Assembly (NCBI RefSeq): GCF_002778315.1
Contig: NZ_NESA01000013.1
Span: forward strand, 26,378-90,377
Length of the DNA: 64,000 nt
Direction of reading: 5' to 3'
Source of the DNA: Limnohabitans sp. JirII-31
GTDB lineage: Bacteria > Pseudomonadota > Gammaproteobacteria > Burkholderiales > Burkholderiaceae_C
Position numbers and translations under genes: made by a program. Positions 50,979 through 60,980 of this stretch are shown one piece after another (position 1 is the first letter of the stretch; each line of letters starts with the position of its first letter). The notes under the pieces are model-generated. The model searched no databases. It had not been told where the DNA came from and saw only the letters and a list, made by a program, of their open reading frames with translations.

Positions 50979-52532
50979 ATGTCACATCCTCTTTTATCTT
51001 TGCAAGGTATCACCAAACGCTATCCGGGGGTGGTGGCCAATGATGGGGTGTCCTTGGTGGTGCAACCCGGTGAAATTCATGCCGTGCTGGGCGAAAACGG
51101 TGCGGGCAAGTCCACCCTGATGAAAATCATCTACGGTGCGGTCAAGCCCGATGCGGGTGAGATTCGCTTTCAAGGTGAGGCGGTACACATCCGCAACCCG
51201 CAAGAGGCCAGGCGTTTAGGCATCAGCATGGTGTTTCAACACTTCAGCCTGTTTGACACCCTGAGCGTGGCCGAGAACGTGTGGTTGGGGCTGGACAAGT
51301 CGTTCAGCCTGGCACAGGTGACGCAACGCATCACCGACACCGCCTCTCAATATGGTTTGGACATCGACCCGGCCCGCCCGGTGCACACCCTGAGCGTGGG
51401 CGAGATGCAGCGGGTGGAGATCATCCGTGCTTTGCTCACCAACCCCCAGCTCTTGATCTTGGACGAGCCCACCTCGGTGCTCACGCCCCAGGCGGTGGAG
51501 AAGTTGTTTGTGGTGTTGCGCCAGCTTGCCAGCGAAGGGCGCAGCATTTTGTACATCAGCCACAAGCTGCACGAAATCCGTGCGCTGTGCACCGCCTGCA
51601 CCGTGATGCGTGCAGGCCGCGTGACCGGTGTGTGCGACCCGCGCCAAGAAACCAATGCCTCGTTGAGCCAATTGATGATTGGCTCTTTGCCGCCCGAGCT
51701 AGGCCTGCGCAGCTACCAACCGGGGCCCGAGGTGCTCAGCGTGCGCGATTTGCGTTTGACACGTTCTGACCCCTTTGGGGTGGACCTGCGTGGCATCGAC
51801 TTGCAGGTGCGCGCGGGTGAGGTGGTGGGCATTGCCGGTGTGTCGGGCAATGGCCAGCGTGAGCTGCTGTATGCCTTGTCGGGTGAAGACACACGCGCAG
51901 CGCGTGACAGCATTCAATTCCAGGGCCAAGCCATGGGGCATTGGGGACCCGAGCGACGCCGCGATCTGGGGCTGCATTTTGTGCCCGAAGAGCGCTTGGG
52001 CCGCGGCGCTGTGCCCAGCCTGAGTTTGGCGCAAAACCTGTTGCTCACCCGGCATGAGGCGGTGTCGAAACGGGGCGGTTTGGGTTGGTTGAATTTGGCG
52101 CTGCTGCGCGAACAAGCGCAGGCCATCATCGCGCGTTACCAAGTCAAAGCCGCTGGGCCCGATGCGCCTGCGCGCTCGTTGTCGGGTGGCAATTTGCAAA
52201 AATTTCTGGTGGGGCGCGAGATCGAGGCTGCCCCCAAATTGTTGATCGTCTCGCAACCCACCTGGGGTGTGGACGTGGGGGCTTCGGCACAAATCCGCGC
52301 CGCCTTGCTGGCGCTGCGTGACGCCGGTTGTGCGGTGTTGGTGGTGAGTGAGGAGTTGGACGAATTGTTAGAACTGTCAGACCGTTTGCATGTGATCGCC
52401 AATGGGCGCTTGTCACCCGCCTTGACGCGCGAAGAAGCCAGCGTGTCGCGCATTGGCGCTTGGATGAGTGGCTTGTGGGATGCCCCTGCACACGATGTTG
52501 CGCAACAGGAGGTGCCCCATGCTGCGGCTTGA
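50979..52532 (+). CDS. ABC transporter ATPase with two ABC domains, nucleoside/sugar (NupA/BmpA-linked) type
   Basis: A 517-residue double ATPase. The first domain has Walker A GENGAGKSTLMKIIYG (about residues 35-50), signature LSVGEMQRVEIIRALL and Walker B LLILDEPTSVL; the second has the degenerate GVSGNGQRELLYAL and LSGGNLQKFLVGREI. This layout is found in transporters paired with BMP-family receptors, which import purine nucleosides. ATG 50979 aligns with the family start; the frame is open to 50895 but overlaps the xdhA start. It leads the operon NBD-permease-permease-BMP. Confidence 0.92.
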   Translation: MSHPLLSLQGITKRYPGVVANDGVSLVVQPGEIHAVLGENGAGKSTLMKIIYGAVKPDAGEIRFQGEAVHIRNPQEARRLGISMVFQHFSLFDTLSVAENVWLGLDKSFSLAQVTQRITDTASQYGLDIDPARPVHTLSVGEMQRVEIIRALLTNPQLLILDEPTSVLTPQAVEKLFVVLRQLASEGRSILYISHKLHEIRALCTACTVMRAGRVTGVCDPRQETNASLSQLMIGSLPPELGLRSYQPGPEVLSVRDLRLTRSDPFGVDLRGIDLQVRAGEVVGIAGVSGNGQRELLYALSGEDTRAARDSIQFQGQAMGHWGPERRRDLGLHFVPEERLGRGAVPSLSLAQNLLLTRHEAVSKRGGLGWLNLALLREQAQAIIARYQVKAAGPDAPARSLSGGNLQKFLVGREIEAAPKLLIVSQPTWGVDVGASAQIRAALLALRDAGCAVLVVSEELDELLELSDRLHVIANGRLSPALTREEASVSRIGAWMSGLWDAPAHDVAQQEVPHAAA

Positions 52533-53613
52533 ACCTCGTGCGCAGGCCTCGGTCGTGTGGCGCTACGCGTCGCCCGTGTTGGCGCTGGCCATCACCGTGG
52601 TGTTGGGCGTGCTGTTGTTCATGGCCTTGGGCAAAGACCCGTTGCGCGGTTTGACGGTGTTTTTTTGGGAGCCCATCAAAAGCGTGTACGCCTTGTCCGA
52701 GCTGCTGGTCAAGGCCACGCCCTTGCTGCTGATTGCGCTGGGGCTGGCGGTGTGCTTTCGCTCCAACATCTGGAACATTGGCGCCGAAGGCCAGTTTGTC
52801 ATGGGGGCGGTGTTTGCTTCGGGCGTGGCGCTGCTGGCCGATGCCAACAGCCTGAGTGGCTACTGGGTGTGGGTGCTGCTGGCAGGTGTGCTGGGCGGCA
52901 TGGTGTGGGCGGGCCTGACAGCCTGGCTGCGCGACCGCTTCAATGCCAGCGAAATTTTGGTCAGCCTGATGCTGGTGTATGTGGCGGTGATGGTGCTGAA
53001 CTATTTGGTCTATGGCGCCTGGAAAGACCCATTGGGCTACAACTTTCCGCAAACCAAAACCTTTGATGCGGTCACGCAAATCCCCAAGCTCATCCCCGGC
53101 ACGCGTGTGAATATTGGCGTGTTGCTGGCGCTCGCGGGTGTGGGGGCCTTGTGGGTGTTTTTGTTTCGCACCCGTGCGGGCTTTGCCCAGCAGGTGGGCG
53201 GCTTGGCGCCCGATGCGGCGCGCTACGCAGGTTTCTCGTCACGTCGCGCCTTGTGGCTGGCCTTGCTCAGCTCGGGGGCCGCAGCGGGTTTGGCGGGCGG
53301 GCTGGAGGTGGCAGGGCCTTTGCGCCAACTCACGCCGTTTGTGCCTGCGGGTTATGGCTTTGCCGCCATCATCGTGGCCTTTGTGGGGCGCTTGCACCCG
53401 GTGGGCATGGTGCTGTCGGCTTTGTTGATGAGCATGTTCTACATCGGCGGCGAGCTGGCGCAGTCGCGCTTGGGGCTGCCGCGTTCTTTGACGGGCGTGT
53501 TTCAAGGGTTGCTGCTGTTCACCTTGTTGGCTTGTGACACCTTGATGCAATACAAGCTGCGCTGGGTGCCTGCCGTGCCCTCGGTGCCGGCGCTGAAAGG
53601 GGGCGCCTCATGA
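52519..53613 (+). CDS. ABC transporter permease, nucleoside type (first)
   Basis: A 364-residue inner-membrane permease with about eight to ten hydrophobic helices. SNIWNIGAEGQFVMGAVFASG near residue 90 is the family hallmark, and FRTRAGFAQQVGGLAPDAARYAG near residue 220 is the cytoplasmic coupling region. ATG 52519 is supported by a perfect AGGAGGT at 52507-52513 and overlaps the ATPase gene by 14 bp. It pairs with the next permease to form the nucleoside channel. Confidence 0.93.
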   Translation: MLRLEPRAQASVVWRYASPVLALAITVVLGVLLFMALGKDPLRGLTVFFWEPIKSVYALSELLVKATPLLLIALGLAVCFRSNIWNIGAEGQFVMGAVFASGVALLADANSLSGYWVWVLLAGVLGGMVWAGLTAWLRDRFNASEILVSLMLVYVAVMVLNYLVYGAWKDPLGYNFPQTKTFDAVTQIPKLIPGTRVNIGVLLALAGVGALWVFLFRTRAGFAQQVGGLAPDAARYAGFSSRRALWLALLSSGAAAGLAGGLEVAGPLRQLTPFVPAGYGFAAIIVAFVGRLHPVGMVLSALLMSMFYIGGELAQSRLGLPRSLTGVFQGLLLFTLLACDTLMQYKLRWVPAVPSVPALKGGAS

Positions 53614-54533
53614 TGGACAGTTATGCACTGTTGTGGGCAGCCACCATGAATGCGGGCACCGTTTTGGCGCTGGCATCGCTGGGGCTGCTGATCAACGAGA
53701 AAGCGGGCATCGTCAACCTCGGGGCCGAAGGCATGATGCTGTGCGCCGCCATTGCGGGCTATGCCACGGTGTCGCACACCGGCAACGATGTGCTGGGTTT
53801 TTTGGCCGGCATGGGCGCAGGAGCGGTGTTGGCTGCGGCCTTTGGTGTGTTGGTGATATGGCTGGGCACCAACCAATACGCCACCGGTTTGGCGCTGAGT
53901 TTGTTTGGCGGAGGCTTCTCGGCTTTTGTGGGCGTGAGCTACGTGCAGGCCAAGCTGCCAGAGCGCATGCAGTTCTCGGTGCCGCTGCTGGGTGACTTGC
54001 CATGGGTGGGGCCTGCCATGTTTCGTCACCACCCGCTGGTTTATGGCGCAATTGCTTTGACTCTGGTGCTGATTTATTTCTTGTACCGCACCCGCGCTGG
54101 CTTGGTGTTGCGTGCGGTGGGCGAGTCGCCCGAGTCGGCACATGCCTTGGGGTACCCGGTGCGTCGCATCCGACTCATGGCCGTGGTGGCCGGGGGCGCG
54201 TTGTGTGGTTTGGCAGGGGCCTATATCTCGATCATTTACACCCCGCTGTGGGTGGAAGGCATGATCGCAGGCAAGGGTTGGATTGCCCTGGCCTTGACCA
54301 CCTTTGCCACGTGGCGTCCGGCACGTGTGTTGCTTGGTGCTTACCTGTTTGGTGGCGTCACCATGTTGCAGTTTCATTTGCAGGCCACGGGCGTTGACAT
54401 ACCGAGCCAGTTCTTGAGCATGCTGCCTTACCTCGCCACCATTGCGGTGCTGGCTTTGATTTCACGCAATCCCACCTGGTTGCGCGTCAACATGCCCGCC
54501 TCGATTGGCAAGCCATTTTTTCCTGGCTCATAA
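53610..54533 (+). CDS. ABC transporter permease, nucleoside type (second)
   Basis: A 307-residue permease with about eight hydrophobic helices. LINEKAGIVNLGAEGMMLCAA near residue 27 mirrors the hallmark of the first permease, and RTRAGLVLRAVGESPESAHALGY near residue 152 is the coupling region. It overlaps the preceding permease by four bases (ATGA) and the BMP receptor gene follows after 37 bp. Together these build a purine-nucleoside importer. Confidence 0.93.
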   Translation: MMDSYALLWAATMNAGTVLALASLGLLINEKAGIVNLGAEGMMLCAAIAGYATVSHTGNDVLGFLAGMGAGAVLAAAFGVLVIWLGTNQYATGLALSLFGGGFSAFVGVSYVQAKLPERMQFSVPLLGDLPWVGPAMFRHHPLVYGAIALTLVLIYFLYRTRAGLVLRAVGESPESAHALGYPVRRIRLMAVVAGGALCGLAGAYISIIYTPLWVEGMIAGKGWIALALTTFATWRPARVLLGAYLFGGVTMLQFHLQATGVDIPSQFLSMLPYLATIAVLALISRNPTWLRVNMPASIGKPFFPGS

Positions 54534-54570
54534 TTTATAGCCCACCCACCTCTCACAAGAAGGAACTTGC

Positions 54571-55713
54571 ATGACAGATTTGTACACACGTCGTTGGATT
54601 CACGCTGCGGCCTTGACCGCTGTGGCTGCCGCCGCCCTGGTCGGCTGCGGTAAAAAAGAAGAGGCCAAGCCCGCCGAAGCCCCCAAGGCTGAAGCCAAGG
54701 CCGAGCCACTCAAAATTGCCTTTGCCTACGTGGGCCCGGTGGGCGACGGTGGCTGGACCTTTGCGCACGACAACGCGCGCAAAGCCCTCGAAAAAGAATT
54801 TGGCGACAAGATCCAAACCTCGTTTGTCGAGAACGTGCCCGAGTCGGCTGATGCCGAGCGCGTGCTGCGCGACATGGTGGGCCAGGGCAACAAGTTGGTG
54901 TTTGGCACCACCTTTGGCTACATGGAGCCGATGCTCAAAGTGGCGGCTGACAACGCGGGCGTGAAGTTTGAACACGCCACCGGCTACAAGCAGGCCCCCA
55001 ACATGAACACCTACGACAGCCGTACCTACGAAGGTGCGTACTTGGCCGGTGTGATTGCGGGCAAGATGACCAAGAGCAACACCCTGGGTGTGGTGGCTTC
55101 GATCCCAATTCCTGAAGTGATCCGTAACATCAACAGCTTCACCTTGGGCGCTCAGTCGAGCAACCCCAAAATCAAAACCAAAGTGGTGTGGGTCAACGAG
55201 TGGTTCAACCCACCGAAAGAAACTGAAGCTGCCACCAGCCTGATCAACGGTGGCGCTGACGTGTTGTTCCAAAACACCGACTCGCCCGCCGTGCTCAAAA
55301 CCGCACAAGACAAAGGCAAGCGCGCCTTTGGTTGGGACTCGGACATGACCGCTTACGGCCCCAAAGCGCACCTGGCATCGAGCGTGATCAACTGGACGCC
55401 TTACTACGTGGCCGCCACCCGTGCTGCGCTGGAAGGCAAGTGGGCCGGTGGCGCACACACTTGGTGGGGCGTGAAAGAAGGCGCGATTGACATCGTGTCC
55501 ATCGCCGAAGACGTGCCTGCTGAAACCAAAGCCAAAGTGGACGACGTGAAGAAGGGTTTGAAAGACGGCAGCTTTGCCATCTGGAAAGGCCCCTTGGCTG
55601 ACAACACCGGCAAAGAAGTCTTGAAGAAAGACGAAGTGGCCGATGACAAGTTCATGAGTGGCATCAACTTCTTCGTCAAAGGCGTGGAAGGCAAGGTGCC
55701 TGGCGCCAAGTAA
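54571..55713 (+). CDS. BMP-family periplasmic nucleoside-binding lipoprotein
   Basis: A 380-residue receptor with a lipoprotein signal: hydrophobic stretch then LVGCGKKEE, with the lipidated cysteine at about residue 27 and an Ala/Glu/Lys-rich linker. IAFAYVGPVGDGGWTFAHD opens the BMP fold, and AFGWDSDMTAYGPKAHLAS near residue 250 contributes to the ligand site. BMP receptors of this group bind purine nucleosides or bases. AGAAGGAAC precedes the start. Two hairpins follow, the second a good terminator. It sits opposite the xdhAB-guaD operon, consistent with purine import for catabolism. Confidence 0.93.
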   Translation: MTDLYTRRWIHAAALTAVAAAALVGCGKKEEAKPAEAPKAEAKAEPLKIAFAYVGPVGDGGWTFAHDNARKALEKEFGDKIQTSFVENVPESADAERVLRDMVGQGNKLVFGTTFGYMEPMLKVAADNAGVKFEHATGYKQAPNMNTYDSRTYEGAYLAGVIAGKMTKSNTLGVVASIPIPEVIRNINSFTLGAQSSNPKIKTKVVWVNEWFNPPKETEAATSLINGGADVLFQNTDSPAVLKTAQDKGKRAFGWDSDMTAYGPKAHLASSVINWTPYYVAATRAALEGKWAGGAHTWWGVKEGAIDIVSIAEDVPAETKAKVDDVKKGLKDGSFAIWKGPLADNTGKEVLKKDEVADDKFMSGINFFVKGVEGKVPGAK

Positions 55714-55766
55714 AACTGTCTATACAGTTTTCAGTTTGACAAAAGCCGCCTTCGGGCGGCTTTTGT
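55712..55766 (+). terminator. Double hairpin ending with a rho-independent terminator
   Basis: A first hairpin, AAAACTGT / ACAGTTTT with loop CTAT (55712-55731), begins within the BMP stop codon. A second, ACAAAAGCCGCC / GGCGGCTTTTGT with loop TTCG (55739-55766), is followed by CATTTTTT and is a strong terminator. The first contains CTATACAG and may be a regulator site instead. Confidence 0.82.
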
Positions 55767-55831
55767 CATTTTTTGGCCCGCGTTTTGCTAGCAATCTGAG
55801 CCAGTCTTTTTTAACCTTGAAGGAATTTGAC

Positions 55832-56707
55832 ATGAAATACAAACTCTCGCTGATTGCTTTCGCTGCGCTGACATCAGTGGCTGCTCAAGCTGCGGATTGG
55901 AGCGACACGGCTTTGACGTACCGCCATGGCAGCAAGTTTGCTGAGCCTTACGGCAACACAGATATCTCCAAAAACATCGTGGGCTTGACACACGTCAGCG
56001 GCTACAAATACGGCACCAACTTCTTCAACGTGGACATGTTGATGTCCAACAGCAAAGACCCTGCAACTGCCACCTCTTCTGAAGGCGCGCGCGAGGTGTA
56101 TGTGGTGTACCGCAACACCGTGGACCTTGAAAAGGCCACCGGCAAGTCGTTCAAAACCAGCGGCGTGCGTGGCTTGGGCGTGACGGCTGGCTTTGACTTC
56201 AACACCAAAACTGATGCCGGCTACAACTCCAAAAAGGAAATGTTTGTGGTGGGCCCGACTTTGATGTTGGACGTTCCCGGTTTCTTGAACGTGAGCTTGC
56301 TTGCCTTGTTTGAAAGCAACTCTCCTTTCAACGGTTACAGCAGCACATCGACGCCGCGTTATAACTACGACACCCATCCCATGATTAGTTTGTCTTGGGG
56401 TATTCCTTTCAGCGTGGCGTCTGTGCCCTTGTCTTTTGAAGGGTTTGCCAACCTGATTACCGCCAAAGGGAAAAATGAGTTTGGTGGTGACACCGCTGCA
56501 GAAACCAATATCGACATGCAAGTCATGTACGACATGAGTTCCGCCGTCAACGCCAGCAAGAACACCTTCAAAGTGGGCTTGGAATACCAATACTGGAAAA
56601 ACAAGTTTGGCAATCCAACGACTGCCACAACCAACTCATCTACCGGACAAGCAGGCCCCGGCGCTTTCGCCAAGACCCCCATGATCCGCGCTGAATACCA
56701 CTTCTAA
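55832..56707 (+). CDS. Tsx-like nucleoside-specific outer-membrane channel
   Basis: A 291-residue outer-membrane barrel. A signal peptide ends at AAQA (residue 20), and the mature start DWSDTALTYRHGSKFAEPY is characteristic of Tsx-family channels. It ends in the outer-membrane signature AEYHF. Tsx lets nucleosides cross the outer membrane; its place next to the BMP/ABC nucleoside importer and upp supports that. ATG 55832 has GAAGGA nine bases upstream. Read-through past the terminator at 55739 or its own promoter would be needed for expression. Confidence 0.88.
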   Translation: MKYKLSLIAFAALTSVAAQAADWSDTALTYRHGSKFAEPYGNTDISKNIVGLTHVSGYKYGTNFFNVDMLMSNSKDPATATSSEGAREVYVVYRNTVDLEKATGKSFKTSGVRGLGVTAGFDFNTKTDAGYNSKKEMFVVGPTLMLDVPGFLNVSLLALFESNSPFNGYSSTSTPRYNYDTHPMISLSWGIPFSVASVPLSFEGFANLITAKGKNEFGGDTAAETNIDMQVMYDMSSAVNASKNTFKVGLEYQYWKNKFGNPTTATTNSSTGQAGPGAFAKTPMIRAEYHF

Positions 56708-56724
56708 TCAAGCGCCATTCATGC

Positions 56725-56754
56725 ACAAGGCCGCCCTCGGGTGGCCTTGTTTCG
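56725..56754. terminator. Bidirectional terminator between the Tsx-like gene and upp
   Basis: ACAAGGCCGCCC pairs with GGGTGGCCTTGT around a very short loop, with one G-T pair, followed by TTTCG. It lies between two convergent genes, 17 bp after one stop and 8 bp before the other's, so it can serve both. Confidence 0.75.
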
Positions 56755-56762
56755 TTGGCGTT

Positions 56763-57401
56763 TCAACGCGTTCCAAATATGCGGTCGCCCGCATCGCCCA
56801 AGCCGGGCAAGATGTAGCCGTGGTCGTTGAGTGCGCGGTCAATCGATGCGGTGTAGATGTGCACGTCCGGGTGGCACTTGCGCACTTCGGCCAGGCCTTC
56901 AGGGCAGGTGAGCAGACACACAAACTTGACCGACCTCGGGTTCAAGGCTTTCACCCGCGTGATGGCTGCCACGGCTGAATGCCCGGTGGCCAACATGGGG
57001 TCGACCAGCACCACGTCGCGCTCTTGCATGTCGGGCGGCATTTTGAAGTAGTACTCCACCGCCTCTAGCGTGTGTGGGTCGCGGTACAAGCCAATGTGTC
57101 CCACGCGTGCGCCGGGCACCACGGTGAGCATGCCGTCCAAGATGCCGCTGCCTGCGCGCAAGATGCTTACCAGCACCAACTTTTTGCCATCAATCACGGG
57201 CGACTGCATGGTCTCCAGTGGGGTTTCGATCTCGATGTGCTGCACCGGCATGTCGCGCGTCACCTCATAGGCCATGAGCATGGACAGCTCATGCAGCAAT
57301 TGGCGGAAGGAGTGTGTGCTGGCGTCTTTGCAGCGCATCAAGGTCAGCTTGTGTTGAACCAAGGGGTGGTCAATCAGATGGATGTGTGTGTCGGTCAACA
57401 T
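56763..57401 (-). CDS. upp: Uracil phosphoribosyltransferase
   Basis: A 212-residue Upp, converting uracil plus PRPP to UMP. The PRPP-binding motif [17 protein letters not shown] is near residue 130, [15 protein letters not shown] near residue 72 is the family signature, and [16 protein letters not shown] closes the active site at the C-terminus. ATG 57401 has AGGAC just upstream and gives the standard length; the longer frame to 57644 overlaps the intergenic region. It complements the nucleoside uptake genes next to it. Confidence 0.95.
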   Translation of the reverse strand: MLTDTHIHLIDHPLVQHKLTLMRCKDASTHSFRQLLHELSMLMAYEVTRDMPVQHIEIETPLETMQSPVIDGKKLVLVSILRAGSGILDGMLTVVPGARVGHIGLYRDPHTLEAVEYYFKMPPDMQERDVVLVDPMLATGHSAVAAITRVKALNPRSVKFVCLLTCPEGLAEVRKCHPDVHIYTASIDRALNDHGYILPGLGDAGDRIFGTR

Positions 57402-57622
57402 GGTGTCCTGTGGGAATGGGTGACACAAAGCCAGCAACTTTTGAGCCAAAGTCACGGCGGCTGGTGCCTGCCCAATTGTCGACCCACGCACTGAATCGAT
57501 CCGCCTGTTTGCACCACGACGTGGCAAGAGCAAGGCTGCCCAGCACCAAGAGCGTGCTTGTGTGTATGCGATTTGTGAGAAATACGTATACAAAGTTGGC
57601 ATACGTTTTGCGATGTGTTTGC
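57402..57622. promoter_or_regulatory. Divergent region between upp and the polyamine-type ABC operon
   Basis: This 221-bp region contains ATACGTATAC (57582-57591) and a nearby CATACG (57600-57605), making GTATAC/CATACG-type half-sites about 15 bp apart upstream of the ABC ATPase. TATGCGATTTGTG and TTTTGCGATGTG are loosely repeated. These are candidate operators; the binding protein is unknown. No gene is seen. Confidence 0.4.
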
Positions 57623-58681
57623 ATGGACCTAAGCCAAGCCCCATCCAACGCAGCCGCCGTGGAGTTGGTGTCGCTCACAAAAAACTATGGCGATGGCAAG
57701 CCCGCTGTGGATGCCATCAACCTGCGCATTGCCAGTGGCAGCTATTGCTGTTTGTTGGGGCCGTCGGGTTGCGGCAAAAGCACCACCTTGCGCATGATCG
57801 CGGGTCACGAGTCGGTCACCAGCGGCGATGTGTTGCTGGAAAACCGCAACATCACCGACCTGCCCGCTGCTGCACGTGGCACTGCCATGATGTTTCAAAG
57901 CTTTGCCCTGTTTCCGCACATGTCGGCCTTGGACAACGTGGCCTTCAGCTTGAAGATGAAAGGGGTGGACACCGCCACCCGACACCAAGCTGCCGGGCAA
58001 CTGTTAGAGCGCGTGTCCATGTCGCATTTGGCGCAGCGCAAGCCGGGCGAGTTGTCGGGTGGGCAGCAGCAGCGCGTGGCCTTGGCGCGTGCATTGATCA
58101 CCGAACCCAAGGTGTTGTTGCTGGATGAGCCGCTGTCGGCCCTGGACCCTTTTTTGCGCATTCAAATGCGCGCCGAGTTGAGGCGTTGGCAAAAAGAGCT
58201 CAAGCTGACCTTCATCCACGTGACCCACTCGCAAGAAGAGGCCATGGCCTTGGCCGACACCATGGTGGTGATGAACCACGGAACCATCGAGCAAATGGGC
58301 TCACCGCACGAGATTTACAACCAACCCCGCAGCGAGTTTGTGGCGCGCTTCATGGGCGGGCGCAACGTCCTTGCATGGTGTGGGGCACTCATCACGGTGC
58401 GTGCAGACCACATGCAGTTGCATGCCATGACAGACCGCGTAGCGCCTGGTAGCCAGAGCCTCACAGCACGCATCACAGACATTGAATACCAAGGCACGCA
58501 TGTCTTGGTGGGCTTGCAAGCGCAGGCAGCGGCACCGCAAGCCACTCTTTCAGAGCTGACGGTGATGGTGCCTGAAAACCGCTTCATGGCGCAGCCTTTC
58601 GCGTTGGGCCAGCAGGCACAAGTGGCTTGGTCTGTGGATGCCGCGCATCACTTCACGTCAGCGTCAGTTTCAACGGTTTGA
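57623..58681 (+). CDS. ABC transporter ATPase, spermidine/putrescine (PotA) type
   Basis: A 352-residue ATPase. Walker [17 protein letters not shown] is near residue 48, signature [16 protein letters not shown] near residue 148 and Walker [14 protein letters not shown] near residue 168. The last ~100 residues are a TOBE-like regulatory domain. The organisation ATPase-receptor-permease-permease is that of polyamine/thiamine/iron-type importers. ATG 57623 gives the standard start MDLSQAPSN before the ABC domain; the frame upstream crosses the upp promoter. Confidence 0.9.
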   Translation: MDLSQAPSNAAAVELVSLTKNYGDGKPAVDAINLRIASGSYCCLLGPSGCGKSTTLRMIAGHESVTSGDVLLENRNITDLPAAARGTAMMFQSFALFPHMSALDNVAFSLKMKGVDTATRHQAAGQLLERVSMSHLAQRKPGELSGGQQQRVALARALITEPKVLLLDEPLSALDPFLRIQMRAELRRWQKELKLTFIHVTHSQEEAMALADTMVVMNHGTIEQMGSPHEIYNQPRSEFVARFMGGRNVLAWCGALITVRADHMQLHAMTDRVAPGSQSLTARITDIEYQGTHVLVGLQAQAAAPQATLSELTVMVPENRFMAQPFALGQQAQVAWSVDAAHHFTSASVSTV

Positions 58682-58717
58682 TTTCTCTTTACCCACCATC
58701 CTCAAGGAGTATTTGCC

Positions 58718-60025
58718 ATGTCAGAGCCAGTTGTTCAAAACACATCGTCGCTGCAAGACGCAGCGTCTGAAACCCTGTCGTCTTCGGTGCCGCGTCGCGC
58801 CTTGCTCAAAGGCACCGCAGGCATTTTGGCGTCGGGCTTGTTTCCGGCCATCCATGCGCAAGAAAAAATCGTGCTGCGTTACCTGGGCACGGCGGTGAAC
58901 CAAGACAAAGCAATTGGCGACAAGTTCAAAGCAGACACTGGCATTGAAATTCAATACGTGGCGGTGACCACCGACGACGTGACCAAGCGTGCTGTCACCG
59001 CGCCCAACACCTTTGACTTGATCGATACCGAGTACTTCTCGCTCAAGAAAATCGTGCCCACCGGCAACCTCAAAGGCATTGACACCAAGCGCATCAAAAA
59101 CGCCGACAAGATCACCAGCTTGTTCACCACAGGCAAAGTCGCGGGCAAAGCGGTGGGTGACCAAGGCACAGCACCCAAGAAAGTGATTTACCTCGAAGGC
59201 GAAAAGAGCAAAGTCTTCGCCAAGAGCCCCACCCAATTCATGTCCTTGATCCCCACGGTCTACAACGCCGACACCCTGGGCATTCGCCCCGACCTGATCA
59301 AGCGCCCCATCAACTCGTGGGCCGAGTTGCTCAACCCCGAGTTCAAGGGCAAGGCCGCCATCTTGAACATTCCCTCCATTGGCATCATGGACGCGGCCAT
59401 GGTGGTGGAAGCCATGGGCATTTACAAATACCCCGACAAGGGCAACATGACCAAGAAGGAAATTGACCTCACCATCAAAACCCTGATCGAAGCCAAAAAA
59501 GCAGGCCAATTCCGCAGCTTGTGGAAAGACTTCAACGAGTCGGTCAACCTGATGGCCTCGGGCGAGGTGGTGATTCAGTCCATGTGGTCACCGGCTGTCA
59601 CAGCCGTGCGCTCCAAGGGCATTGACTGCACCTTCCAGCCTTTGAAAGAGGGATACCGCGCCTGGGCCGCAGGCTTTGGTCTGCCTGCCACCTTGAGCGG
59701 CAAAAAGCTCGATGGCGCGTACGAGTTCATCAACTGGTTCTTGGACGGCTGGGCCGGTGCCTACCTGAACCGCCAAGGCTATTACAGCGCTGTGCTCGAC
59801 ACCGCCAAATCCAAAATGGAAGCCTACGAGTGGGCGTATTGGATGGAAGGCAAGCCTGCCACGCAAGACATCAAGAGCCCGCATGGCGATGTGTTGGCCA
59901 AAGCCGGTGCGGTGCGTGACGGCGGCAGCTACGAAGCGCGCATGGGCGGCATTGCGTGCTGGAACGCGGTGATGGATGAAAACAACTACATGGTCCAGAA
60001 ATGGAACGAGTTTGTAGCGGCCTAA
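58718..60025 (+). CDS. PotD/PotF-like periplasmic substrate-binding protein with Tat-type signal
   Basis: A 435-residue receptor. A long leader contains PRRALLKGTAGILASGL (near residues 26-42), a twin-arginine export motif, ending near IHAQE (about residue 47). The fold is of the PotD type. KTLIEAKKAGQFRSLWKDF and GEVVIQSMWSPAVTA are family-like. AAGGAG precedes the start. Its export by Tat suggests folding before export. The ligand may be a polyamine or similar cation; the downstream racemase-like gene hints instead at an amino-acid derivative. Confidence 0.88.
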   Translation: MSEPVVQNTSSLQDAASETLSSSVPRRALLKGTAGILASGLFPAIHAQEKIVLRYLGTAVNQDKAIGDKFKADTGIEIQYVAVTTDDVTKRAVTAPNTFDLIDTEYFSLKKIVPTGNLKGIDTKRIKNADKITSLFTTGKVAGKAVGDQGTAPKKVIYLEGEKSKVFAKSPTQFMSLIPTVYNADTLGIRPDLIKRPINSWAELLNPEFKGKAAILNIPSIGIMDAAMVVEAMGIYKYPDKGNMTKKEIDLTIKTLIEAKKAGQFRSLWKDFNESVNLMASGEVVIQSMWSPAVTAVRSKGIDCTFQPLKEGYRAWAAGFGLPATLSGKKLDGAYEFINWFLDGWAGAYLNRQGYYSAVLDTAKSKMEAYEWAYWMEGKPATQDIKSPHGDVLAKAGAVRDGGSYEARMGGIACWNAVMDENNYMVQKWNEFVAA

Positions 60026-60064
60026 CCGGCTGATGCCTAGCCCACCGATCGGACCGCCACTGCG

Positions 60065-60979
60065 ATGACCAGCCCCCAGACATCCACCGGTCCGATCGCT
60101 GCTGCCCCGCTGGGGCGGCAGTTGGCTGCTGCGTGGCAAGCAGCGCCTTTGGCGCTGGTGTTTGCGGTGTTCTTTGTGATTCCGTTGGCCTTGGTGGTAA
60201 TGGTCAGTTTTTGGGACTTCAACGAGTACGAGTTATTGCCGGACTTCACCTTCAAAAACTACCTGTCGATTTTTGAAGGTTGTGCCTCAGAAGGTGATTG
60301 GTGCGTGACCTTGAAGACCTATGTGTCCACCTTCAAGTTTTGCGCGTGGGTGTGGTTGCTGACCTTGGTGATTGGGTTCACCGTGTCGTATTTCTTGGCC
60401 TTTTTTGTCACCTCTGTGAGTGTGCAAACCGTGCTGTTTGTGCTGTGCACCATTCCCTTTTGGACCTCCAATGTCATTCGCATGATTTCGTGGGTGCCTT
60501 TGCTGGGACGGCATGGCTTGGTGAACCAGGCCTTGGTCCAGGCGGGGGTGATTGCCTCACCCATTGAGTGGTTGTTGTTTTCAGATTTTTCGGTGGTGTT
60601 GGCCTTTGTGCATCTCTACACCATGTTCATGATCGTGCCCATCTTCAACTCCATGATGCGCATCGACCGCAGCCTGATCGAAGCTGCCAGCGACAGCGGT
60701 GCCAGCGCGTGGCAAATCTTGTGGAACGTGATCGTGCCCTTGTCCAAGACCGGCATCATCATTGGCTCGATCTTCATCATCACCATCGTGATGGGCGACT
60801 TTGTGACCATCGGCGTGATGGGCGGTCAGCAAATCGCCTCGGTTGGAAAAATCATCCAGGTGCAGACTTCGTACCTTCAGTTTCCTTTGGCTGCGGCCAA
60901 TGCAGTGATCTTGTTGGCCATTGTGCTGATGATCATTTGGGCGCTGACGCGCATGGTCGACATCCGCAAGGAGCTGTGA
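60065..60979 (+). CDS. ABC transporter permease, PotB type
   Basis: A 304-residue permease with about six hydrophobic helices. LIEAASDSGASAWQILWNVI near residue 203 is the EAA coupling motif that contacts the ATPase. It follows the receptor gene by 39 bp and is 1 bp before the second permease. Together the two form the channel. Confidence 0.91.
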   Translation: MTSPQTSTGPIAAAPLGRQLAAAWQAAPLALVFAVFFVIPLALVVMVSFWDFNEYELLPDFTFKNYLSIFEGCASEGDWCVTLKTYVSTFKFCAWVWLLTLVIGFTVSYFLAFFVTSVSVQTVLFVLCTIPFWTSNVIRMISWVPLLGRHGLVNQALVQAGVIASPIEWLLFSDFSVVLAFVHLYTMFMIVPIFNSMMRIDRSLIEAASDSGASAWQILWNVIVPLSKTGIIIGSIFIITIVMGDFVTIGVMGGQQIASVGKIIQVQTSYLQFPLAAANAVILLAIVLMIIWALTRMVDIRKEL

Positions 60980-60980
60980 C

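Noticed and set aside
55712..55731. First hairpin after the BMP gene as a specific regulator operator
   Set aside because: It overlaps the stop codon and adjoins a strong terminator, so a role in transcript ending is the simpler reading; the shared CTATACAG core is too short to argue otherwise.
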